The notes below the pieces were generated by a model. It was not told the origin of the DNA, searched no databases, and was given only the letters and a program-made list of their open reading frames with translations. Position numbers and translations under genes: made by a program. Positions 24,063 through 32,117 of a DNA stretch of 64,000 bases are shown here, piece by piece. Source of the DNA: Actinomycetospora sp. NBRC 106378 (GTDB taxonomy: Bacteria; Actinomycetota; Actinomycetes; Mycobacteriales; Pseudonocardiaceae); assembly GCF_030269685.1 (NCBI RefSeq), contig NZ_BSTT01000006.1, positions 1-64,000 of the forward strand, in the 5' to 3' direction. How positions within the stretch are numbered: position 1 is the stretch's first letter; every line of letters starts with the position of its first letter.

Positions 24063-25477
24063 GGCTGCTTCTCCTCGGTGAGCGTGCTGCCGGCGCGGTG
24101 GCCGGCGTGGAGGTCCCCGGCGGACCGGTCGAGGTTGCCGCGGGTCTCCGGGCAGACGAACGCGCCGATCACGAACACCGCGGCGACGGCGGCGAGGGAC
24201 CACATGAGCCGGGACGGGATGTCGGCGACCGTGGGGCTCGCCGCGCTCACCAACGTGGTCGTCATGCCGCCGAGGGCGAACCCGATGTTCCAGGTCAGGG
24301 CGGTACCGGTCGCGCGAATCTTCGTCGGGAACCGCTCGTTCAGGAAGATCACGACCGGTGCGTAGGCCGCGTTGGACAGCATCGCGAGCACGATCGCCAC
24401 GACGGTCACGGCGACGGTGTCCTCGCCCGACAGCGTCGAGAGCACCCGGACCAGGAGCGGGAGGGCGACGAGGTTGACGGCGCCGGCGACGAGCATCACC
24501 GGACGCCGACCCCAGCGTTCGCTGAGGTGCCCGGCGAGCGTGCAGGCGGGCAGGATCGCCAGGCTGGCCCAGACCATCACCATGCCCCGGCTGGTGCCGT
24601 CCATCCCGTTGATCTTGTCGAGGAAGGTGGGGAGGTAACCCGACGTCAGGTAGTACTGCGCCGCACCCCCGAAGACCACCAGCAGGCTCGTGAGCACCAC
24701 CCGCCGGTAGGTCGGGGACGACAGGGCCCGGATCCCGGTCGGTACGTCTGCGCCCGTGGCTCCGTGGTGGTCGATCGCCGGGGCGCCCGCGGCCCCGGTG
24801 TTGCTCTCGGCCCACATCGGTGACTCCTGCAGCCGGCTGAACACCACCAGGGCGAGCGCGGCGGCAGGGAGGGCGGCGAAGAACATCACCCGCCACCCCC
24901 ACACCAGGAACTCGGGCCCGGGGAACACGGCCGAGACGACGAGCAGCAGCACGGAGGCGGCCAGGGCGCCGAGGCCTGCACCTCCACCGCCGACCAGGCC
25001 CGAGACGAGACCGCGGTAGCGGGACGGCACGGTCTCGGTCCCGAGGGTGTGCGACGACGCCACGACACCGCCGACCAGCAGGCCCTGGACCAGGCGCAGC
25101 AGGACGAACAGCACGGGACCGAGCGCACCCGCCGCGGCGTAGGTGGGCACCACGCCCATCAGGGCCGTCGCGAGACCCACCCCGCTGACGGTGACGAGCA
25201 TCGTGAGTCGGCGGCCCCGGCGGTCGGCGAGACGACCGAAGAGCGCGCCTCCGAGCGGGCGCATGAGCAGACTGACCGCGAAGGACGCGTAGACCGACGC
25301 CAACGACAGCGTCGGGCTGTGCACGGGGAACAGCACCTGCCCGAGCGTCCCGGCGATGAAGAGCAGGATGAACAGGTCGAACAGATCGAACGCCCAGCCG
25401 ATGAGGGACCCCGCCCCCGCCGAGATGACCTGTCCGCGCGTCGGCTCCCGCCGGACGGGTTCCGCGGCCGCGCTCAT
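24059..25477 (-). CDS. MFS transporter, metabolite:H+ symporter (MHS) type
   Basis: A 472-residue 12-helix MFS permease. The motif GALFGRLADRRGRRLTM (about residues 78-94) is the conserved loop 2-3 of MHS transporters (shikimate, citrate, alpha-ketoglutarate, proline/betaine). Other landmarks are RLVQGLLVGGVVASS and PSRYRGLVSGL. Starts and stops overlap both neighbours by 4 bp, so it is translationally coupled. It probably imports the aromatic or dicarboxylate substrate of the UbiD pathway. Confidence 0.88.
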   Translation of the reverse strand: MSAAAEPVRREPTRGQVISAGAGSLIGWAFDLFDLFILLFIAGTLGQVLFPVHSPTLSLASVYASFAVSLLMRPLGGALFGRLADRRGRRLTMLVTVSGVGLATALMGVVPTYAAAGALGPVLFVLLRLVQGLLVGGVVASSHTLGTETVPSRYRGLVSGLVGGGGAGLGALAASVLLLVVSAVFPGPEFLVWGWRVMFFAALPAAALALVVFSRLQESPMWAESNTGAAGAPAIDHHGATGADVPTGIRALSSPTYRRVVLTSLLVVFGGAAQYYLTSGYLPTFLDKINGMDGTSRGMVMVWASLAILPACTLAGHLSERWGRRPVMLVAGAVNLVALPLLVRVLSTLSGEDTVAVTVVAIVLAMLSNAAYAPVVIFLNERFPTKIRATGTALTWNIGFALGGMTTTLVSAASPTVADIPSRLMWSLAAVAAVFVIGAFVCPETRGNLDRSAGDLHAGHRAGSTLTEEKQP

Positions 25478-26376
25478 CGCGTGCCCCCGGACACCGCGGA
25501 CGGCACGGCGACCTGCGCGACGTCGGGGCCGAAGATGTCCCGCAGGCGGCGGTTGTAGAGCTCGACCAGCTGCTCGGGACCGCGCTCCTCCGGCGGAGGC
25601 GGGACCTCACGCCCGTCCACGACGATCGACTGCCCGTAGCGGGCGAGGATGCTCGGCAGGTACTCGGCGAACACCGCACGGATGCGCTCGGCGAGCCGTC
25701 GGTCGGCCGCCGCGTGGTGACGCAGGACCGCGATGCCGAAGCCGACGTGGCGGCCCTCGTCCCGCTGGATGTTGGCGTAGCCCTCGGAGAGCCCCGGGAA
25801 CAGTCCCTTGTCCGCGAACACCCGGCGGAAGATCTGGTAGCCGGCGTTCGCCTGGACGCCCTCGACGACGCCCTGGTAGTGGGCCACGGCCTCGACCCAG
25901 GCGGCGTCGCGTTCCGGCCCGGGCCGATCGAGCAGCGCCAGCAGCCGCTCGCCGCGCTCGGGCAGGGGCTCGTGCACGGGGTTCGCCAGCGCCTGGTCGG
26001 GCTCGTGCCCGAAGACGTCCCGGAAGGCGATCTCGAAGAAGTCGGTGTGCTTGTACTCCTCGAAGAGCTGCGAGGAGAGGAACGCCTGCTGGCTGAACGT
26101 CGGGGCCGCCATCACCCACGGGCCGAAGACCCGCGCGACGGTGGCCTCGGCGCGGAAGAACGCGGCGGCGAACCGGTCGAGGTAGGCCCGGCGGTCGGGG
26201 TCGAGTGCGACGTAGTGCTTCCGGTCCTCGGTGAAGTCGATGGCGGCCGGGTCCCAGGTCCCGGATCGGACCGCACGTCGCCACAGCCGCTGGGCGATCT
26301 CGTCGAGGCCGCCGTTGAGTTCGTCACGGTCCAGCACCTCCTCCGCCTCGATGCGGGGGGAGTTCACGGTGGTCAT
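25474..26376 (-). CDS. R2-like ligand-binding oxidase (R2lox)
   Basis: A 300-residue ferritin-like protein of the R2lox group, which bind a heterodinuclear Mn/Fe centre and a long-chain fatty-acid-like ligand. All six expected metal ligands can be placed: Glu77, Glu107, His110 (from FEEYKH), Glu172, Glu207 and His210 (from RDEGRH). The residues that form the valine-tyrosine ether cross-link in the Mycobacterium protein also align (Val80 and Tyr167, at the same offsets from the ligands). It is the first gene of the operon with transporter, SDR and UbiX, and the ATG at 26376 follows GAGGAG. The reaction is unknown for this family, so this pathway context is informative. Confidence 0.88.
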   Translation of the reverse strand: MTTVNSPRIEAEEVLDRDELNGGLDEIAQRLWRRAVRSGTWDPAAIDFTEDRKHYVALDPDRRAYLDRFAAAFFRAEATVARVFGPWVMAAPTFSQQAFLSSQLFEEYKHTDFFEIAFRDVFGHEPDQALANPVHEPLPERGERLLALLDRPGPERDAAWVEAVAHYQGVVEGVQANAGYQIFRRVFADKGLFPGLSEGYANIQRDEGRHVGFGIAVLRHHAAADRRLAERIRAVFAEYLPSILARYGQSIVVDGREVPPPPEERGPEQLVELYNRRLRDIFGPDVAQVAVPSAVSGGTR

Positions 26377-26487
26377 CGCGAGGTGGCTCCTCTCCGGACG
26401 TGATGCCGGGACGCGCCCGCTCGGACGCTCGGCCGACGGTACGAATCGAACGGTGGGCGAGGTAGACCCTCGTCACTCCGGTAGCCA

Positions 26488-26502
26488 TAGCCGACGCCTA
26501 TC
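26488..26502. promoter_or_regulatory. LysR-type box upstream of the R2lox operon
   Basis: ATAGCCGACGCCTAT is an ATAG-N7-CTAT dyad with the T-N11-A pattern, 112 bp upstream of the R2lox start. It is a candidate site for the LysR regulator at 21649, which would tie the operon to ubiD. Confidence 0.5.
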
Positions 26503-26596
26503 GGACGGAGCCGCGGACCACTCTCTGCGCGAATCGGTTCCCGGTGGTCCTCCGCCTCGCGTCGTGCCCGCCAGGCGTCGAGTCACGAGGTGGGCC

Positions 26597-26727
26597 GGGA
26601 CCCGGGAGGCCTCGTCGAGCGGGGTCGCCGGGACCGCGAGGTCCCGCCGCCTCCCTGCCTGTTCGCGTCGCGATCTCGTTCGGGCTCGTCACGCTGGTGG
26701 TCACGACGACGGATCGCGCGCTCCGCC
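26597..26727. pseudogene. mosaic of remnants: lipoprotein tail, kinase start and a third shared block
   Basis: Three short blocks match genes of the 27.7-31.6 kb locus. 26597-26646 is 47/50 identical to 27757-27806, the 3-prime end of the lipoprotein gene (minus strand: DLAVPATPLDEASRVPA). 26661-26702 reads VRVAISFGLVTLVV on the plus strand, the N-terminal helix of the sensor kinases. 26704-26727 matches 31563-31586 at 23 of 24 bases. In the intact locus these blocks are kilobases apart, so this is the deleted residue of an extra copy. Apart from these blocks and the LysR box, 26377-26917 holds no gene. Confidence 0.75.
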
Positions 26728-26917
26728 CCAGGCGATCGGGTCGACGTCCACGTGCGCCCGGACCTCCCGCGCTCGACGGCGCCCGCTGGACGAGCAGCCG
26801 CTGCGTGGCGACGAAGGGCTCGACCCGGGGCAGTGCGGGCACCCTCGGCGACGGAGGGGTCGGCCGGGAACAGGACCGGCAGCGAGGCAGCGCTCCGAGA
26901 GAACAGGATGCAGCGTC

Positions 26918-27682
26918 ATGACGGTGGTACTGGTGCACGGCAATCCGGAGAGCGCAGCCATCTGGGACCCGTTGGTCGCCGAGCTGGCACGCGCGGGTGT
27001 GGACGACGTCGTCCGGCTCTCACCGCCCGGCTTCGGCGTCCCCCTGCCGGCCGACTTCCCCGCGACGGTGACCGCGTACCGGGACTGGCTGATCGGCGAG
27101 CTCGAGCGCTTCGACCGGCCCGTCGACGTGCTCGGCCACGACTGGGGCGGCGGCCACGTCGTGACCGCGCTCATGGAACGCCCCGAGCTGGTGCGCAGCT
27201 GGGCCGACGACGCCCTGAGCCTCTTCGAGCCCGACTACGTCTGGCACGACCTCGCGCAGGTCTGGCAGACGCCCGGGGACGGAGAGGCCAACCTCGACGA
27301 GATGTTCGGCGGGACCCCCGGGGGCCGGGCCGAGCGGATGGAGTCGCTCGGGATCGGGCACGCCGAGGCCCTGCAGATCGCCGGCGTGCAGAACGAGGAC
27401 ATGAAGCGGGCCGTCCTCGCGCTCTACCGCTCCGCCGCCCAACCGGCCATGGCCGAGCTCGGCCGGGACCTCCCGACGCTGGCAACTCGTCCCGGCCTCG
27501 CGATCCTCGCCACCGCCGACCCCTTCGGAGGCTCCGAGGAATTCCGACGGCGCGCCGCGGAGCGCGCGGGCGCCGAGGTCGCGGTACTCGACGGGCTGGG
27601 CCACTGGTGGATGGCCGAGGACCCGGCCCGCGCGGCGCGCGTCCTCACCGCCTTCTGGCGCGCCCGCGTCTGGAGCCCCTGA
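26918..27682 (+). CDS. alpha/beta hydrolase
   Basis: A 254-residue alpha/beta hydrolase. HGNPESA near residues 7-13 is the oxyanion region. The nucleophile position is GHDWGGG (about residues 78-84), i.e. an Asp nucleophile of the haloalkane dehalogenase/epoxide hydrolase kind, and the C-terminal catalytic His is in GLGHWWM. A start-proximal strand MTVVLVHG supports the ATG at 26918, although the ribosome binding site is weak. It stands alone next to the duplicated envelope locus. The substrate is unknown. Confidence 0.82.
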   Translation: MTVVLVHGNPESAAIWDPLVAELARAGVDDVVRLSPPGFGVPLPADFPATVTAYRDWLIGELERFDRPVDVLGHDWGGGHVVTALMERPELVRSWADDALSLFEPDYVWHDLAQVWQTPGDGEANLDEMFGGTPGGRAERMESLGIGHAEALQIAGVQNEDMKRAVLALYRSAAQPAMAELGRDLPTLATRPGLAILATADPFGGSEEFRRRAAERAGAEVAVLDGLGHWWMAEDPARAARVLTAFWRARVWSP

Positions 27683-27734
27683 GGGAGCACGCCGCGAGGA
27701 CGACAGGATCCGATCGGCGCCCTCGCGCGCCGAC

Positions 27735-28298
27735 TCAGCGCAGCCCTTCGCAGGCGGGGACCCGGGAGGCCTCGTCGAGCAGCGCCGCCGGGACCGCGAG
27801 GTCCCGCAACGTCGACGCCGTCGTGGTCACCGCGTTGGCCCGGACCTGCTGGAGCTGGTTCGCGATGGTCGCGGGGTCGTTGTCCGGGACCGCGGCGAGC
27901 GCCGCCCGCTCCTCGGAGAGCGTCGCGGCCTGCTTGCGCAACAGATCGACGACCGTGGCGGTGGCGCTCTGGCCGTCGTCCACCGGCGCCGGTCCTGCCG
28001 CGTTCACCTGATCCGCCGCGCGGCCGAGCCCGGCGATGCGCCCGTCGAGATAGGCGAGCATCAGCTGCTTGGACGCTGCCGGCTGACCGGCGATCGAGTC
28101 GGGCGGACCCGTCGTGGTGCGTGCCGGAGCGAGCCCGGTGCAGACCTGGGAGAGCCACGTCTCCGGGCTGGCCGGCGCGGAGGTGTTCTCCGGCGCGAAC
28201 GGCCGGGACGAGGGCGTGTCCGCCGGTTCGGCGCCGTAGCTGCAGCCGGCGAGGGCGAGCAGGAGCGGAGGCAGGAGAGCGAGCAGCACACGGCGCAC
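27735..28298 (-). CDS. lipoprotein, paralogue 1
   Basis: A 187-residue secreted lipoprotein. The signal peptide (VRRVLLALLPPLLLALAGC) has a clear lipobox LAGC, and the mature part is helical. Markers shared with the copy at 62300 are GCSYG, PAPVDDGQSATATVVDLLRKQA, LSEERAALAA and LRDLAVPAALLDEASRVPAC. GTG at 28298 is preferred because GGAAGGA precedes it. An 11-bp-spaced direct repeat (28363-28378) lies 65 bp upstream. The family is not recognised. Its C-terminal end was also copied to 26597-26646. Confidence 0.8.
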   Translation of the reverse strand: MRRVLLALLPPLLLALAGCSYGAEPADTPSSRPFAPENTSAPASPETWLSQVCTGLAPARTTTGPPDSIAGQPAASKQLMLAYLDGRIAGLGRAADQVNAAGPAPVDDGQSATATVVDLLRKQAATLSEERAALAAVPDNDPATIANQLQQVRANAVTTTASTLRDLAVPAALLDEASRVPACEGLR

Positions 28299-28362
28299 GG
28301 ACGGCGTTCCTTCCGAGGTCGGGGTGGACGGGAAGGACATACCCGGACAGCGCGGTCGGACG

Positions 28363-28378
28363 CTTGCGATCACCTGAC
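28363..28378 (-). promoter_or_regulatory. 11-bp direct-repeat box 1 (lipoprotein / MSLLG divergent promoter)
   Basis: On the minus strand GTCAGG then GCAAGC, starts 11 bp apart (GTCAGGTGATCGCAAG). It lies between the leftward lipoprotein and the rightward MSLLG start at 28461, and belongs to the 12-site set described in the findings. Confidence 0.65.
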
Positions 28379-28460
28379 GATGCCCCGACACGGCGCCCTG
28401 CCCGTCACGCGGCATGTTTCGGTCGGCGACGACCCGTCCGCAACCGACCCCGGAGCCGCC

Positions 28461-28556
28461 ATGAGCCTGCTCGGCGACGTCCTCCGTCTCATCGACGAGC
28501 CGCCGGAGGACCCCGACGACGAGCCGCACGACAGCACCCCGACCCCACCGCCGACC
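28461..28556 (+). pseudogene. MSLLG-type short protein, copy 1, without its own stop
   Basis: From the ATG at 28461 the frame reads MSLLGDVLRLIDEPPEDPDDEP, closely resembling the start of the small protein at 62883 ([19 protein letters not shown]). No stop follows: the frame stays open through Pro/Arg-rich sequence and runs in phase into the response regulator at 29247. The homologous part ends near 28556. Probably a gene whose 3-prime end was lost, or a short leader that reads through; the first is more likely. Confidence 0.5.
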
Positions 28557-28724
28557 CCCGGGACGACGGCGAGGTTCGCCGTCGCGCCCGGAGCGACACC
28601 GGGCGCGTCCCTCGAGCGAGGACGTTCCCGGTCGGGACGGGGCACCGGGATGCCGACCGTCCCGACCGGGGCCGGCCCAGGCTCCCCCTCGATCGAGCCT
28701 GGGACGACGAATCCCGCGAGCGGC

Positions 28725-29030
28725 TCAGCGCTCCGCGGGGAGCTCGTGCACGGCCCCGGCAGGCGTGCGGTCCACGGGGACCGGGCCCGGCGGCGGGATC
28801 ACCCAGCCGACCAGGAAGGCGAACCCGATCCCCACCACCCAGGGCCACAGCGGATGCTCGCCAGCGACGCGGTCGGGCGTCTCCCCGCGCCGCCACCCCG
28901 CGGTCATCGGGACGGGACGCGGCGGGTGTCCGGTCGTCAGGGACATCCCGGCGGCTGCGTGTCGAACCGTGGGCACGCCGAGCTCGGCGGTGGCGTCCTC
29001 GGCGTCGGCGCGCTCGCACCGTGGCCGCAC
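28725..29030 (-). CDS. small membrane protein, paralogue 1
   Basis: A protein of up to 101 residues with one transmembrane helix near the C-terminus (WVVGIGFAFLVGWVIPPPG) followed by a short extracytoplasmic tail. It is clearly paralogous to 52564-52839: ELGVPTV, HAAAG(M/L)SLTTG, HPLWP, FAFLVGWVIPPPG and the tail AGAVHELPAER all recur. The start is uncertain; GTG 29030 is used, GTG 28976 is possible. It sits back-to-back with the response regulator, as does its paralogue, which suggests a conserved accessory or sensor partner of the two-component system. Confidence 0.65.
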   Translation of the reverse strand: MRPRCERADAEDATAELGVPTVRHAAAGMSLTTGHPPRPVPMTAGWRRGETPDRVAGEHPLWPWVVGIGFAFLVGWVIPPPGPVPVDRTPAGAVHELPAER

Positions 29031-29163
29031 GCCCGGAGGGGACAGTCCCGCCGACCGGCCGCCTCGCCCGCCCCGTGTCCCCCGCTGATGGATGGTGCCC
29101 TCCGCTCGTCGTCCCGCTCTGCAGGGATCATCGCCTCCGATCACCCGTCCGTGAGCCCGCGGA

Positions 29164-29180
29164 CCTTGCGGTCTCCTGAA
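29164..29180 (-). promoter_or_regulatory. 11-bp direct-repeat box 2 (response regulator 1)
   Basis: On the minus strand TTCAGG then GCAAGG, 11 bp apart. It lies 67 bp before the response regulator ATG and 134 bp before the leftward small membrane protein. The paralogous locus has the same box at 52949-52965. Autoregulation is the simple reading. Confidence 0.65.
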
Positions 29181-29246
29181 GGGTCCACGACCGGGCTCGG
29201 GGTGGAGCAGGCGGATGGAGTCGGACCCCTGGCGGGAGGCGAACCG

Positions 29247-29942
29247 ATGGAACACAGCGGGTACGACGCCACGAGGGCGCTGCTCGTGGAGGACGACGAC
29301 CGCATCCGGCGGGTCCTGGCCGTCGGCCTGGCCGACGAGGGCATCGAGGTCCGCGAGGCCGCCAGCGCCGAGGAGGCCCTCCCCCTGCTCGACGACGACG
29401 TCGACGTCGCGCTGATCGACCTCATGCTCCCCGGCCTCGACGGGATGGCCCTGTGTCGGTCGCTGCGGGAGCGGGGCGACCTGCCGATCATCATCGTCAC
29501 GGCCCGGTCGGACACCGACGACGTCATCGCCGGTCTGGAGGCGGGCGCCGACGACTACGTGACCAAGCCCGTCGTCCCCGGCGAGCTCGCCGCCCGGGTC
29601 CGGGCCCTGCTCCGCCGGCGACGGCCGAGCGGGCAAACACGGCGGGAGCTCGTCGTCGCCGACCTCGTGCTGCGCCCCGAGGAGGGCGTCGTCACCCGCG
29701 CCGGTGAGCCGGTCGCGTTGACCCGGACCGAGTTCCGGCTGTTCACCGAGCTGGTCGAGGGCGAGGGCCGCGTGGTCTCCCGCGAGGACCTGCTCCAGCG
29801 GGTGTGGGGCTACGACTACTTCGGTGACACCCGCCTGCTCGACGTCCACGTCCGCCGCCTCCGGCGCAAGATCGAGCGGGACCCGGACTCCCCGTCGATC
29901 GTCCTGACCGTCCGCGGGCACGGCTACCGCGTGCAGCCGTGA
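29247..29942 (+). CDS. OmpR/PhoB family response regulator, copy 1
   Basis: A 231-residue response regulator. The receiver has the acidic pair Asp16/Asp17, phosphoacceptor Asp58 (ALIDLMLPG), Thr85 and Lys107 (YVTKPV). The C-terminal winged helix carries LTRTEFRLFTELVEGEGRV and the HVRRLRRKIE recognition region. ATG 29247 follows GGGAGG. It overlaps the kinase gene by 4 bp. It is very close in sequence to the copy at 53032; the receivers are nearly identical. It probably binds the 11-bp-spaced direct repeats found upstream of itself and neighbouring genes. Confidence 0.93.
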   Translation: MEHSGYDATRALLVEDDDRIRRVLAVGLADEGIEVREAASAEEALPLLDDDVDVALIDLMLPGLDGMALCRSLRERGDLPIIIVTARSDTDDVIAGLEAGADDYVTKPVVPGELAARVRALLRRRRPSGQTRRELVVADLVLRPEEGVVTRAGEPVALTRTEFRLFTELVEGEGRVVSREDLLQRVWGYDYFGDTRLLDVHVRRLRRKIERDPDSPSIVLTVRGHGYRVQP

Positions 29943-31321
29943 CGGCCCGCCGCACCGCCTCGCTGCGCGTCCGTGTCGCGGTCTCCTTCGGTCTGGTCAC
30001 CCTGGTCGTCTGCGGCGCGCTCTCGATCGCCACGTGGTTCCTGACGACGAGCTACGCCACCGCCCAGCGCGAGAACGCCGTGTTGGCGCGGGTCTCCGCC
30101 GACGCGACCCTCGTCGCCGGGACCCGCCAGTTCCGGCCCGGCGGGCTGCCCGACCTCCTCGCGGGGCTGGGCGGGGAGCCTGACACGACCGTGCTCCTGC
30201 GGTCCGCGGGCTCGTGGGCGAGGTCCGGCCCGGCCGTCTCCCCCACCGCGCTCCCCCTCGAGCTCACCGGTCTGCGCCCCGGCGACCCGCCGGTCGTCAT
30301 GCGGATCGAGGTCGGCGGGCGGGAGGTGATGGCAGGCTCGGCCGGGCTCGGCACGCCCGGTGATCTGCTCGTCGAGCTCGCCCCGGTCCGCGAGCTGCAG
30401 AGCACTCGCCGCTTCCTCGCGCTCCTGCTGACCGGCGGGACGGCCGCCGCGACGCTGGCGGGTGCGGTGCTCGGGGCCTGGACCGCCCGACGGTCGCTGC
30501 GCCCGCTCCACGAACTCACCGCAGCCGCGTCCCTCGTCGCGCGCGGCGACCTCGACGCCCGGCTCCCGGTCCGCGCCGACCCCGAGCTCGCCGGGCTGGC
30601 CACCACCTTCAACCGCACCGTGGAGGACCTCGGAGACCGCGTCCGCCGCGACGCGCGCTTCGCCGGGGACGTCAGCCACGAGCTCCGCTCCCCGTTGACG
30701 ACGATGCTCGGCGCGACCGACGTGCTGCGCCGCCGCTACGACGACCTGCCCCCGGCCGCCCGGGAGGCCGTCGACCTGCTCGGGCCCGACCTGGACCGCT
30801 TCGTCGGGACGGTCGACGACCTGCTCGAGATCTCCCGGATGGACCAGCCGGTCGACGAGCGGGACCTCGATCGCATCGACCTCACCGCTCTGACCCGGGC
30901 GGTCGCGCGCCGGCGGGGCCTCGAGGACCGCGTGGACGTCACTCCCGGCGACACCCACGTGGTCGCCGACCGGCGCCGCCTCGACGCCGTCCTCACCAAC
31001 CTGTGCACCAACGCCGCCCGCCACGGCGGCGGCGTCGTCCGCCTCGGCGTCGGACCGGCCCCGGACGCTCCCGGCACCGTCCGGCTCGAGGTCGACGACG
31101 CCGGGCCCGGCGTGGCCGCCGCCGACCGCGCCGAGATCTTCGAGCGGTTCGCCCGGGGTTCGACGGCCGGTCGGCGCGGCGCCGGTACCGGCTCCGGCCT
31201 CGGGCTCGCGCTGGTCGACGGGCACGTCCGACGACACGGCGGCCGGGTGTGGGTCGCCGACCGTCCCCGAGGCGGCGCCCGCTTCGTCGTCGAGCTGCCG
31301 GTCGCGGAGGACCCCGACTGA
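29939..31321 (+). CDS. sensor histidine kinase, copy 1
   Basis: A 460-residue membrane kinase. Helix 1 is at about residues 12-33, then an extracytoplasmic sensor of about 120 residues (to 155), helix 2 at about 160-180, and a HAMP domain with the LRPLHELTAAA core. The phosphoacceptor is His247 in FAGDVSHELRSPL. The ATPase has the N-box NLCTNAARHGG and the G-boxes DDAGPGV and GTGSGLGLALV. Its GTG start overlaps the response regulator stop. The copy at 53715 has the same length and mostly the same residues, including the sensor domain. Confidence 0.93.
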   Translation: MTARRTASLRVRVAVSFGLVTLVVCGALSIATWFLTTSYATAQRENAVLARVSADATLVAGTRQFRPGGLPDLLAGLGGEPDTTVLLRSAGSWARSGPAVSPTALPLELTGLRPGDPPVVMRIEVGGREVMAGSAGLGTPGDLLVELAPVRELQSTRRFLALLLTGGTAAATLAGAVLGAWTARRSLRPLHELTAAASLVARGDLDARLPVRADPELAGLATTFNRTVEDLGDRVRRDARFAGDVSHELRSPLTTMLGATDVLRRRYDDLPPAAREAVDLLGPDLDRFVGTVDDLLEISRMDQPVDERDLDRIDLTALTRAVARRRGLEDRVDVTPGDTHVVADRRRLDAVLTNLCTNAARHGGGVVRLGVGPAPDAPGTVRLEVDDAGPGVAAADRAEIFERFARGSTAGRRGAGTGSGLGLALVDGHVRRHGGRVWVADRPRGGARFVVELPVAEDPD

Positions 31322-31329
31322 CGGCGGCC

Positions 31330-31373
31330 GCAAGGCGATCGCAAGGTCAACTCGGCTGCGGGGGACGTAGACA
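31330..31373 (+). promoter_or_regulatory. 11-bp direct-repeat box 3 with promoter of the 29-residue peptide
   Basis: GCAAGG at 31330-31335 and 31341-31346 are exact repeats 11 bp apart. The second overlaps a -35-like GGTCAA (31345-31350), and TAGACA (31368-31373) follows after 17 bp. The copy at 55111-55154 has the same spacing and the same -10, which supports an activator-dependent promoter. Confidence 0.7.
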
Positions 31374-31411
31374 GGGACGCGTCCCGATCGACGATCCCGA
31401 GGAGTGATCCC

Positions 31412-31501
31412 GTGTTCGACACGAAGCGCGAGGCCGTCGCGGCCACGACCCTCTGGCTCGGCGTGATCGCCGCGCTCGTCTACGGGCTGGGCCTGCTGTA
31501 G
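31412..31501 (+). CDS. 29-residue membrane peptide, copy 1
   Basis: A very short gene: MFDTKREAVAAT, then one hydrophobic helix (LWLGVIAALVYGLGLL) and stop. GAGGAG lies 7 bases before the GTG start. The copy at 55192 differs at only three positions, while flanking untranslated DNA is less alike. Both follow a sensor kinase and have an 11-bp direct-repeat box and matching -35/-10 upstream. A positively charged N-terminus and single helix are typical of regulatory membrane peptides that bind a larger protein, perhaps the kinase; that is inference. Confidence 0.75.
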   Translation: MFDTKREAVAATTLWLGVIAALVYGLGLL

Positions 31502-31651
31502 CTCCGCCCGTCCGACTGCCGGTCGAACCCGTCAGGCGGCCTGTCCCGTGGTTCTCCCAAAACGACGACGGATGGCGCGCTCCGCCGTCACGGCGAACGG
31601 GTCCGACGTCGGAGGAACCGGGCGGCGTCGGCTGGAGCGGGCGGACCGGTC

Positions 31652-31668
31652 GTCAGGAACTCGCAAGG
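31652..31668 (+). promoter_or_regulatory. 11-bp direct-repeat box 4 (upstream of paralogue family A, copy 1)
   Basis: GTCAGG (31652-31657) then GCAAGG (31663-31668), 11 bp apart, 99 bp before the GTG at 31767. The copy at 61758 shares this box and further conserved blocks (CCCCTTCC, CGTCCCGGCGTTGCATGTCC). Confidence 0.65.
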
Positions 31669-31766
31669 TGGTCCCCCCTTCCGCGGCGGGTCGTCCCGGC
31701 GTTGCATGTCCGGGGCCGAGTCGGACATCGAACGGCTGCGAACCCGAGCAGAACGGAGTTCCGGAC

Positions 31767-32117
31767 GTGACGTGCGACCCCGGGTCCGCGGACTTCTCCG
31801 ACATCGTGTGCACGGAGACGGGGGTCTCGGTCCGGCAGGCCGCGGCCCGCGCGCTGATCGCCCGCGACGAAATCCTCGGGGAGATCACCTCCGGTCGGAA
31901 CGGCGGCGAGCGGCACGACGAGATGATCGAGGACGTGCGGGCGCTGACCGGCGTCCTCGCGGCCGAGTTCGAGCTCGCGGCCGAGGACGTCCACTCCCTC
32001 CGCGACGCCGCCCGGTGGGCGACGGCCGCCCACCGGGCCACCATGCGCTCGGACACCTTCGCGCTCTACACGGCGTTCGCGATGCGCACCTACGACGACG
32101 GTCCGGCCCTGTGCTGA
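31767..32117 (+). CDS. conserved hypothetical protein, paralogue family A, copy 1
   Basis: A 116-residue helical protein not recognised as a known family. It shares with the copy at 61869 the stretches DFSDIVC(T/E)ETGVSVRQAAAR, ALIARDE, MIEDVRALTGVLAAEF and AAHRATMRSDTFAL. Two cysteines near the N-terminus (VTCDP, DIVC) are conserved. GTG 31767 follows GGAG. The box 4 direct repeat and a conserved leader lie upstream, so it belongs to the putative regulon. A longer upstream reading to 31548 would cross the regulatory box and is rejected. Confidence 0.7.
   Translation: MTCDPGSADFSDIVCTETGVSVRQAAARALIARDEILGEITSGRNGGERHDEMIEDVRALTGVLAAEFELAAEDVHSLRDAARWATAAHRATMRSDTFALYTAFAMRTYDDGPALC

Noticed and set aside
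28937..28948. Further GTCAGG copies at 28937 and 52757
   Set aside because: They lack a second half-site 11 bp away and fall inside the small membrane protein genes, coding for MSLTT/LSLTT.
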